Shown: positions 53,735 to 60,355 of the stretch, piece by piece
How positions within the stretch are numbered: the first letter of the stretch is position 1
Layout of the letters: each line of letters begins with the position of its first letter
NCBI GenBank assembly: GCA_005772855.1
Contig: SXIK01000081.1
Span: forward strand, 1 to 60,355
Direction of reading: 5' to 3'
DNA: 60,355 bases
From: Planctomycetia bacterium
GTDB lineage: Bacteria; Planctomycetota; UBA8108; SXIK01
Made by a program: the position numbers and the translations under genes
Notes under the pieces: generated by a model
Databases searched by the model: none
What the model saw: the letters and a program-made list of their open reading frames with translations, nothing else
What the model was told of the DNA's origin: nothing

Positions 53735-56611
53735 GTGACTCTATCTCGCATTTTCCATCCTCTGTGCCTCGCCACCCTTGCCGCAGTTCAATGTCTGGCA
53801 GGAGATCTCCCCTCGCAGTCTTTTTTCAATTTCGAGTCCGGCCATGTTCGGCCCCTCTGTGTCTCAAGGTCGGGCAGTCTTCTCTTCGCAGTCAACACCC
53901 CGGACAACCGAGTCGAGGTATTTCAAGCCATAGAAGGTCAGTTACGACGCCGCGGTGAAGTCATGGTGGGGCTCGATCCAGTGGCCATTGCTCTCCTGAG
54001 CGAGCGCGAAATCGTCGTCGTCAATCACCTCTCCGATTCTGTTTCGATTGTTGACGTCTCCGATCCAGACCAACCCTTCGTCAAGGAGACGCTGCTCGTT
54101 GGCGATGAGCCCCGTGACGTGGTCGTCGCAGGTTCAAGGCGAAACAAGATCTGCATTTCGACAGCCGCGAGAGGACAAAGCCGCCCCCGGGATTCCTCGC
54201 TCTCGACTCAGGGGATCGGCCGCGCCGACATCTGGGTATTCAACTCGGAGCAGCTCACGGCTCCGCCGAAAATCATCACGCTTTTTTGCGACTCCGTCAG
54301 AGCGCTTGCCGTCAGCCCCGATGGCCGACGAGTCCACGCGGCGGCTTTTCTTTCCGGCAACGGCACGACCGCGATCCCGGCGCCGGCGGCCGACCCAACC
54401 TCGGCCCAGGCACTCGGCGACGGTTTTTCCCCGCCGCCGGCCACGCCACCGACAGAGGATTCGGACGGGAGGCGAGCGCCAGGAACTGCGGTGATGGTGC
54501 GTTGGAACGGTATGCAATGGCTCGACAACGCAGGACGGGATTGGACACCGCGAATGCGCTATCGACTTCCCGACTTCGACCTTTTCACGCTGGACGCCGA
54601 TGCGGAGGAGCCCAGTGTTGTCGCGAAAGCGAGCGGAGTCGGAACAGTTCTTTTTGCCCTCGCGGTCAGCCCGACGACCGGTGCCGTCTATGCCTCGAAC
54701 CTCGAATCCCGCAACCTTGTTCGGTTCGAGCCCGAGTTGCGAGGCCACCTGGTCGACAATCGAATCACCATCGTCGAGTCGAGCAGCCTTGAATCCGTCT
54801 CCTTGAATCCTCACATCCGCCACGAATTCCCCGAGGGGACTCGGGAGGAGTTCGACTTGAGCCTGGCGCTTCCGGTCAGCATGGAAATCACGCGAGACGG
54901 TTCACGGCTCTACGTCGCGGCCATGGGTTCGGGCATGGTCGGAGTGCTCGACAACGGAGGCCAGGTCCTCCGCCGTATTCCAGTGGGCGGAAACCCGACG
55001 GGGCTCACTCTCCACGAAGCCTCGCGAAGGCTTTACGTCATGGATCGATTCATCCACACGATCCTCGTCTACGACCTCGACACGGAGAATCTGGTCGAGG
55101 CCATGCCTCTTCGCTACACTCCCGAGCCGGAACGGGTGCGCCGGGGGCGGCCCTACCTCTACGATGCTCGATCCTCTGCTCACTCGGACGCAGCGTGTGG
55201 AAGCTGCCACATCTTTGGAGACACGGACGGTCTGGCCTGGGATCTGGGTGACCCTTTCGGCAGCTTGAGGGAGTCCCTGCTGGCACCAGCGTCCGTCGAC
55301 AAGGCACAGCTCCTCTACCATCACCCCATGAAGGGCGCCATGACAACACAAAGCCTGCGCGGCCTCGCCGGCGCGGGCCCCATGCACTGGCGCGGCGATC
55401 GAACCGGCGGGAAGAACGCTGTGCAGGATGCGGGCCTCGCTTTCCTGTCGTTTCGCGAATCGTTTCAAACGCTCCTGGGTCGCGCAACAGAGATCTCCAC
55501 GGACGACATGGGAAAGCTCCGCGATTTCGTCCTCTCCCTTCGCTATCCGCCAAATCCAATCGCCCCGCTCGATGGCTCGCTGAGCCCAGCGGCAGCACGC
55601 GGGCGCCGGACTTTCCTCTCCAGTGGCGACCGCGGAGGAATTGGCGGCGACGGGCAGTCGTGCGCGAGCTGTCATGTCTTGCCTCTTGGCACCGATGGAC
55701 GGGGCGCGGTGCGCTCAGGCCAAACTTTCAAGGTCCCTCACTTGCGGAACCTGTATTCAAAGGTCGGAATGTTCGGTTCCCCGCTTCCTCGAACCCGGGG
55801 AGCGGCACAAAGCCATCCTTTCTCCGCACCGACCGAATTCCTGGGCGACCAGGTGCGAGGCTTCGGCTTTTCGCACGACGGATCGGTCCCAACGATAGTC
55901 AACTTCCTCTTGCAGCCCTCGAGCCCCCTCGTATTTCCCGACGAGCCGGGGCGATCGGCAGTGGAAAAGGCCTGCGACCTCGAGGCCTTTCTCCTGAGCT
56001 TTCCGACAGGCTTGGCGCCGGCTGTCGGGCAACAGGTGACGCTGAACCGGTCAACCTGGACTCAGTCGATGGCGCGATTCGATTTGCTCGAATCACGGGC
56101 GGCAGCAGGAGACGGGGACCTTGTGCTTCACGGGCTCCACCAGGGCGAGGCGCGCGGCTGGGTCCGCTCACGGGTGCGGGGTCGAATTGCCTACCTGTCC
56201 AATCGCCTGGGCGAGCAGACCACGCTGGATGACCTCCGCGAGAGCGTGCTCCACGGCGGTTCAGTTCTCACCGCGACACTCGTACCGCCCGGTAGCGGGA
56301 GGAGGATCGGGATAGACCGCGACGAAGATGGGTTCCTTGATCAAGACGAGCTCGACTCGAAGCTCGATCCAGCAAGTCCACGAAGCCATCCACACGAAGT
56401 ACCCGCTTCAAATCTCCCCGGCGACTTCAATGGCAACGGGAGACACGACTACAACGATGTCCGCCTCGCAGTTGAAGCTATCCTTCGTGGCGAAGAGCTT
56501 CAGACCTGTTGGGCCCCCACCGACAAAGATCCTGACATTACGGATCTCCTTCTGCTCCTCTGCCGAATTGTCGGGGTCCACGCGACGAGCCCACTGTCCG
56601 GCTCGCAGTAG
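53735..56611 (+). CDS. Beta-propeller - dihaem cytochrome (MauG/CCP-like) - dockerin secreted protein
   Basis: 958 residues from a GTG at 53735 with GGAGG three bases upstream; signal peptide FHPLCLATLAAVQCLAGD. Residues ~40-470 form a YVTN/Lactonase-like propeller (VVVNHLSDSVSIVDVSDPDQ; DGSRLYVAAMGSGMVGVLDN; RRLYVMDRFIHTILVYDLDT). Two haem motifs follow, CGSCH at 488-492 and CASCH at about 643-647, with MKGAMTTQSLRGLAG and KVPHLRNLYSKVGMFG segments as in di-haem peroxidase-like proteins. The C-terminus has an EF-hand-like DRDEDGFLDQDELD and a dockerin-like LPGDFNGNGRHDYNDVRLAV. Likely an extracellular or surface oxidoreductase. Its end is two bases from the convergent DUF3810 gene. Confidence 0.88.
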   Translation: MTLSRIFHPLCLATLAAVQCLAGDLPSQSFFNFESGHVRPLCVSRSGSLLFAVNTPDNRVEVFQAIEGQLRRRGEVMVGLDPVAIALLSEREIVVVNHLSDSVSIVDVSDPDQPFVKETLLVGDEPRDVVVAGSRRNKICISTAARGQSRPRDSSLSTQGIGRADIWVFNSEQLTAPPKIITLFCDSVRALAVSPDGRRVHAAAFLSGNGTTAIPAPAADPTSAQALGDGFSPPPATPPTEDSDGRRAPGTAVMVRWNGMQWLDNAGRDWTPRMRYRLPDFDLFTLDADAEEPSVVAKASGVGTVLFALAVSPTTGAVYASNLESRNLVRFEPELRGHLVDNRITIVESSSLESVSLNPHIRHEFPEGTREEFDLSLALPVSMEITRDGSRLYVAAMGSGMVGVLDNGGQVLRRIPVGGNPTGLTLHEASRRLYVMDRFIHTILVYDLDTENLVEAMPLRYTPEPERVRRGRPYLYDARSSAHSDAACGSCHIFGDTDGLAWDLGDPFGSLRESLLAPASVDKAQLLYHHPMKGAMTTQSLRGLAGAGPMHWRGDRTGGKNAVQDAGLAFLSFRESFQTLLGRATEISTDDMGKLRDFVLSLRYPPNPIAPLDGSLSPAAARGRRTFLSSGDRGGIGGDGQSCASCHVLPLGTDGRGAVRSGQTFKVPHLRNLYSKVGMFGSPLPRTRGAAQSHPFSAPTEFLGDQVRGFGFSHDGSVPTIVNFLLQPSSPLVFPDEPGRSAVEKACDLEAFLLSFPTGLAPAVGQQVTLNRSTWTQSMARFDLLESRAAAGDGDLVLHGLHQGEARGWVRSRVRGRIAYLSNRLGEQTTLDDLRESVLHGGSVLTATLVPPGSGRRIGIDRDEDGFLDQDELDSKLDPASPRSHPHEVPASNLPGDFNGNGRHDYNDVRLAVEAILRGEELQTCWAPTDKDPDITDLLLLLCRIVGVHATSPLSGSQ

Positions 56612-56613
56612 TG

Positions 56614-57699
56614 CTAGTCAAGCCTGACGATGTCCTTTCGCTCCGCCTTCACAAGCAGCCGGACAACAGTCGAATACTCCTTCAGCCCCTCCTCGAGGCG
56701 TTGAGAGCGAAGGTAGGCGTCATAGGCGCGAGACTGCGCTCGCGCGAGAAGATCGATGCGGTGCCGGGAATGCGCCTCTTGCGAGCTCTTGAGGTCATCT
56801 CGGGCCCCGGGTGGAAGCGCAGCGTGGGCAGACCGAGACTCGCTCTCGGGCAGGGCCGCCGCCATTTTCTGGAAGAGCCACAGCTCCACCGAGTATCTGG
56901 CGTAAGAATTCCTTGCGCTCAGTCCGGCGACTGCAGCCACGAAGTCAGCGTCCGCCTCCGCGCAGTAACCAGCAACGTGGGCCAGCTCGTGCGCGGCCAC
57001 GGCGAGCCACTCCGTCTCGTGAAGGCCAGAGTCGATGTGCGCCTCCAGGAAGAAGGGCACGGTCACCCCGGAAGTGCCAAAAGAGAGGAGGCTTCCCGGG
57101 GGCAAGTCCTTCACCCTGCCCGAAAGCGCCGGCTCGCGGCCGTCCCAGGCTCTCAGGGTCTCAACAAGCGCTTCCCGCAGAGAGGCAAGCGCCGCCTCGC
57201 GGTCACGCGCCCCGGGCTCGGGAAAACTGCTTGCGATACGCCCCGACAGACGTGCAACCCAGCGCAGGACGTCAGCCACCGTGGGCGTCTCGGAGCCAAG
57301 CTCGAGTCTCGTCTCAAGCCGTTCCCGACCGTAGCCGGCCCCCCAGATCACCAGAAACGCACCATAGCCAATCACACAGATTGTGAACACGCGACAGGCT
57401 CCCACGCCCAGCACCCATGGCGCCGACTCCCCCACCTTGCGGCGACGAAGCCAGCCGCGGCAACCACCGACGACGAGAAGAATCGATACAAGGGCGAGGC
57501 CAGACACGCTGAGCGAGAATGGCGCGACACCGACGGCCGGAACAAGCCAGCTCGCAATCGCCGGGAAGAGGCCTTGCGAATACCACCGTTCGACCCAGGC
57601 CCGGGGCGGCGGCGTGAAGCTCCAGAGCAACTCGCCGAGGGTCACCACGAGTACGAACGAAAGCCAAGCCCACTTGCGGATTGATGCGGAGGCCTTCAC
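56614..57699 (-). CDS. DUF3810 membrane protein with HExxH motif
   Basis: 361 residues from a GTG at 57699. Three N-terminal hydrophobic segments (WLSFVLVVTLGELLWSF, SLSVSGLALVSILLVVG, VFTICVIGYGAFLVIWG) precede a soluble domain with AVAAHELAHVAGYCAEADAD, i.e. H-E-x-x-H followed by a downstream Glu/Asp, as in zinc metallopeptidases. DUF3810 proteins have this layout and unknown function. Convergent with the propeller/cytochrome gene. Confidence 0.85.
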   Translation of the reverse strand: MKASASIRKWAWLSFVLVVTLGELLWSFTPPPRAWVERWYSQGLFPAIASWLVPAVGVAPFSLSVSGLALVSILLVVGGCRGWLRRRKVGESAPWVLGVGACRVFTICVIGYGAFLVIWGAGYGRERLETRLELGSETPTVADVLRWVARLSGRIASSFPEPGARDREAALASLREALVETLRAWDGREPALSGRVKDLPPGSLLSFGTSGVTVPFFLEAHIDSGLHETEWLAVAAHELAHVAGYCAEADADFVAAVAGLSARNSYARYSVELWLFQKMAAALPESESRSAHAALPPGARDDLKSSQEAHSRHRIDLLARAQSRAYDAYLRSQRLEEGLKEYSTVVRLLVKAERKDIVRLD

Positions 57700-57751
57700 G
57701 CCGGGGATGTTACGCGGCGGCGACCCAAACGTAAACGGACTGATGGCTCAT

Positions 57752-58501
57752 TCAGTACGTCGCGCGGCCTCCCGAGATGTCGTAGCAAAACCCCGTCGAG
57801 AAGCTGAGCCGATCGCTCGCAAGCCAGGTCACCAGCTCCGCGACCTCCTCGGGGCGGCCCATGCGGCCCATGGGAATCTTTGAGATCATGTAGGCCTTCA
57901 CCTCGGGAGTCACTTGCTGAAGGATCTCTGTTTCGATGACCGCGGGCGCGACAGCATTCACCAGGACCCCGCTCTGGGCGACCTCCTTCGCGTAGGCCTT
58001 CGTGAGGCCGATCACGGCGGCCTTGGTCATCGAGTAGGGCACAAGCCCCGGGTTCCCCTCCTTGCCGGCAATGGAAGCGATGTTGACGATCCTGCCGTAA
58101 CCGGCCTTCACGAGGTGAGGGTGCACGGCCGCACAGGCAAAGTAAACACTCTTGAGATTCACCGCGATGATCCGGTCCAGATCCTCATCGCTGTGGGTCT
58201 CGAGAGAGCCTTGCCGTCCGGCAATCCCGGCGTTGTTCACCAGGATGTCGAGACGCCCGAATCGGCGGATCGCCTCGGCGACCATCGCCTCATTCTCGGC
58301 CCTGCGCGTGACGTCGACGCGGAAGGAGGCGGCCCTCTCGCCGGTGGGATCCATCGCCTTGGCGGCAGCTTTTCCGGCGGCCTCGTCAATGTCAGCAATC
58401 AGGACGCCTCTGGCCTGGGCCCGCAGGAAGGCCTCGGCACAGGCACGTCCAATGCCTCGCGCGGCGCCCGTGACAATGGCAACTCGATGGGATAGCGGCA
58501 T
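57752..58501 (-). CDS. SDR-family NAD(P)-dependent oxidoreductase, FabG-like
   Basis: 249 residues from the ATG at 58501 (GAGAG upstream). Classical SDR: TGAARGIGRACA cofactor loop, ILVNNAGIAG, catalytic Ser in IASIAGKEGN, and the Tyr-Lys pair in VPYSMTKAAVIGL. All three catalytic residues are present, unlike the SDR at 17.9 kb. The C-terminal WLASDRLSFSTGFCYDISGG is usual. It could be a 3-oxoacyl-ACP reductase or a sugar/alcohol dehydrogenase; the substrate is not assignable. Single gene, 52 bp downstream of the DUF3810 start on the same strand. Confidence 0.93.
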   Translation of the reverse strand: MPLSHRVAIVTGAARGIGRACAEAFLRAQARGVLIADIDEAAGKAAAKAMDPTGERAASFRVDVTRRAENEAMVAEAIRRFGRLDILVNNAGIAGRQGSLETHSDEDLDRIIAVNLKSVYFACAAVHPHLVKAGYGRIVNIASIAGKEGNPGLVPYSMTKAAVIGLTKAYAKEVAQSGVLVNAVAPAVIETEILQQVTPEVKAYMISKIPMGRMGRPEEVAELVTWLASDRLSFSTGFCYDISGGRATY

Positions 58502-59020
58502 GGTTTTCTCTCGGAACTGGTGCCAAACAATGGCCTCCTCCGGACAACCCGGAGAAGACATCAATAACGCCCACCCCCCGGCAAAAGAAGGCTATGGGAC
58601 ATCCACTGGAGCACGACAATTTACGCCAATCAGGAGGAAAAGAAAGCGGGGATCCTGGCAGCCAGAAAAACAAGGCCACGCGGCGGCGTCCTGAGTGCCG
58701 GCAGGTCGAAAACCAGGTGCGAAGGACGGCCCCGGTCTCGGGGGGGCCGAAGTGTCGTGGCAACTCGGCGGACGACCCGGCGCCGCTCGAATCCGAAGGG
58801 TCTGGCGCTGCCTTTGGGGATTTGTTGGGCGGGCTGACAGGGAGACATTACAGCCCCCTCCGGGGCACTTCGTCGGATACGCTATACTCCTTTCGCGGTG
58901 GAGGAAGACCTCCCCCGCACCGGCCGCCTGACTGCGTCTCTCGCCCTCCTCGGCGCTCGAGAAGCGCCGGGCGCCTTGATCAAGATGTTCCTGTCACGGC
59001 CGCGAGGAGTACAGTGTCCC
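58502..59020. other. Intergenic stretch with a possible promoter for the ThiF-like gene
   Basis: No gene recognised. TATACT at 58883-58888 is a good -10 box about 130 bp before the ThiF-like start, but no clear -35 precedes it. The start region could also extend to an in-frame ATG at 58985. Confidence 0.35.
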
Positions 59021-60046
59021 GTGAATCGCTACTCTCGCCAGATTCTCTTTACGCCATTGGGCCCGTCAGGGCAGGAGAGGTTGCGCGTCGCCCGGGCTCT
59101 CGTCGTCGGGTGCGGGGCCCTCGGCACTCACTCGGCCGAGCTACTCGCTCGGGCCGGCATCGGCTCGCTTCGCCTTGTTGACAGGGATGTTGTCGAGTGG
59201 TCGAATCTCCACCGGCAGGGTGGCTTCGAGGAGTCCCATGCCCGCGAAGGCATGCCGAAAGCGCAGGCACTCGCGGGTTGGTTACGCCGTATCAACTCCG
59301 AGGTCGAGGTCGACGCGCGCGTCACCGATTTCAACTTCACCAATGCGCTAGAGCTCGCGGATGGTGCCACGGTGATCATCGACGGCACGGACAATCTGCC
59401 GACGCGATTTCTCCTGAACGACGTCAGCTATCGTCTCGCCATCCCCTGGGTTTACGCCGGCGCCGTGGGCTCGTCGGCTCACGTGCAGCTCTTCTCGGGC
59501 AGCCGGGGCCCGTGTCTGAGGTGCCAGCTCCCGACCTTGCCGCCTCCGGGCACAATCGCCACCTGCGACACCTCCGGAGTGATCGGTCCGACGGCCGCTC
59601 TGGCCGCGGCGTGGCAAGCAGCGAGCGCGCTCCGCGCGGTCTCGGCCGACGGGATCGCGGCTCTAGCGGGCAAGAAGGCAATGCTCGATCCCTGGGCGGC
59701 CTCTGCCCGGGTGGTGGATACGGAAGCCGACCCCGAATGCCCTGCCTGCGCCAAGGGCCGCTTCGAGGCACTCGAGGGAGCCCACGGCGAGCGCGCCACG
59801 CTCCTCTGTGGGCGCGCAGCAGTCCAGGTCCTTCCGGCGGGGCCGAGCACCGGCGGGTTCAACTGGGAGGAGGCCATGTCTAGGATCGCGCACCTGGGCC
59901 CGATCGAGATGTTGGGACGTGTCCTGAGGGTCCACTCGAAAGACGGCTTCACTCTCACACTTTTTGACGATGGAAGAGCCATCTTCGACGGGTTGACGGA
60001 CCCGGTGCAAGCTCGTACGCTGTACGCTCGTTTTATTGGGCAGTAA
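59021..60046 (+). CDS. ThiF/MoeB-like E1 adenylyltransferase
   Basis: 341 residues from GTG 59021 (protein begins V/M-NRYSRQIL, the usual MoeB/ThiF start, with GAGGAG about 12 bases upstream); ATG 58985 is the alternative. ATP-binding GCGALGTHSAELLARAGIG, LVDRDVVEWSNLHRQGGF (Asp and Arg of the adenylation site), VIIDGTDNLPTRFLLNDV and WVYAGAVGSSAHVQLF are family hallmarks. Two C-x-x-C pairs (CLRC, CPAC) form the zinc site. The C-terminal ~70 residues lack a rhodanese domain and read as a small beta-rich domain similar in size to a ThiS-like module (RVLRVHSKDGFTLTLFDDGR). It likely activates a sulfur-carrier protein C-terminus for thiamine, molybdopterin or a related pathway. Confidence 0.88.
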   Translation: MNRYSRQILFTPLGPSGQERLRVARALVVGCGALGTHSAELLARAGIGSLRLVDRDVVEWSNLHRQGGFEESHAREGMPKAQALAGWLRRINSEVEVDARVTDFNFTNALELADGATVIIDGTDNLPTRFLLNDVSYRLAIPWVYAGAVGSSAHVQLFSGSRGPCLRCQLPTLPPPGTIATCDTSGVIGPTAALAAAWQAASALRAVSADGIAALAGKKAMLDPWAASARVVDTEADPECPACAKGRFEALEGAHGERATLLCGRAAVQVLPAGPSTGGFNWEEAMSRIAHLGPIEMLGRVLRVHSKDGFTLTLFDDGRAIFDGLTDPVQARTLYARFIGQ

Positions 60047-60083
60047 GTTCCCTCCACGCCGAAGCCCCGAAGCCAAGGACCTG

Positions 60084-60355
60084 ATGAAATCCCTTTCCCG
60101 ACTCCTCACGCTGGACCGAATTCAGTGGCTAGACCAAGGAACAAAGAACGAGTGCTTGCACACGATGGTGGATTGCCTCGCGAGGTCAACCGCACTCGAA
60201 CGGCCCGAAGAAGTCTACGAGGCAATTCTGGAGCGTGAAAAGCTCCTCTCGACAGGATTCGGACTGGGGCTCGCGATTCCGCACGCCAAACTCAAATCTA
60301 TCAACGACTTCGTGGTCGGCCTGGGGATCCACAAGAAAGGCGTCGGCTTCGACTC
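60084..60355 (+). CDS. PTS EIIA type-2 domain protein (PtsN-like), partial
   Basis: N-terminal 90 residues of a second EIIA-2 protein, cut by the window end. The ATG at 60084 has an AAGGA site five bases upstream. The phospho-accepting His67 is in GFGLGLAIPHAKL. It follows the ThiF-like gene by 37 bp on the same strand. Whether it is a stand-alone PtsN-like regulator or a fusion like the EIIA-cyclase at 40.3-41.7 kb cannot be seen. Confidence 0.85.
   Translation, partial: MKSLSRLLTLDRIQWLDQGTKNECLHTMVDCLARSTALERPEEVYEAILEREKLLSTGFGLGLAIPHAKLKSINDFVVGLGIHKKGVGFD

Overview
The window looks like GC-rich genomic DNA of a Planctomycetota (PVC-superphylum) bacterium. The evidence is the mix of families: a PVC-type haem-binding CxxCH protein with a HEAT linker, DUF1080 and DUF4159 proteins, GDSL-like companions of PVC cytochromes, dockerin-like LLGYLF repeats at secreted C-termini, and very large Ser/Thr kinase/sigma-54 regulators. 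No rRNA, tRNA, CRISPR array or intact insertion sequence was seen. The species cannot be named from the sequence.

Left part (1-30 kb): accessory and strongly decayed. A copper/silver-type RND efflux operon (cusC-cusB-cusA, minus strand) is intact. It is flanked by a broken cysteine-rich lipoprotein, a P-type ATPase remnant and a thioredoxin-family gene that runs off the left edge. Next come an IS91-type transposase remnant, a secreted dockerin-type protein cut at its N-terminus exactly where an N-terminally cut sirtuin begins (about 11.01 kb), and a frameshifted paralogue of the dockerin-type protein. From 13.5 to 19.9 kb lies a gene set of the kind found in bacterial light/photo-oxidative stress clusters: peroxiredoxin, FAD amine oxidase, membrane/SRPBCC protein, class II-like photolyase, DUF2177, SDR and fasciclin protein. 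Almost every gene in it carries a different inactivating lesion; the fasciclin and peroxiredoxin genes are intact. A second, even more degraded version of parts of this set lies at 24.9-27.3 kb around an intact SDR/DUF2867 gene. Between the two copies are a secreted glycosidase-like dockerin protein and an OmpR-type two-component pair. A broken alpha-glucan phosphorylase and a TauE/SafE permease close this part.

Middle (30.5-42.7 kb): an intact signalling-rich segment. It encodes a giant protein joining a Ser/Thr kinase, an NTPase, a helical-repeat region, a GAF-like region, a sigma-54 AAA+ domain and a Fis-type HTH. It also encodes a receiver/FHA/GAF/PP2C phosphatase with a frameshift in its receiver part, and a protein joining PTS EIIA, a pyruvate-kinase-C-like region and a diadenylate cyclase domain. 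The phosphatase and cyclase genes converge and overlap by 62 bp. Kinase, FHA reader, PP2C phosphatase, phosphotransfer domain and c-di-AMP synthase sit together, which makes this the most promising segment for an undescribed signalling circuit. That they work together is inference from proximity. The window ends inside another EIIA-domain gene.

Right part (42.7-60.4 kb): mostly intact housekeeping and typical planctomycetal genes. These are a small cytochrome c, a HEAT/DUF4159 protein, an Uup-type ABC-F ATPase, an operon of a GDSL-like protein lacking catalytic residues plus a PVC-type cytochrome, an acetyl-esterase-like hydrolase, a beta-propeller/dihaem/dockerin protein, a DUF3810 protein, an SDR and a ThiF/MoeB-like enzyme.
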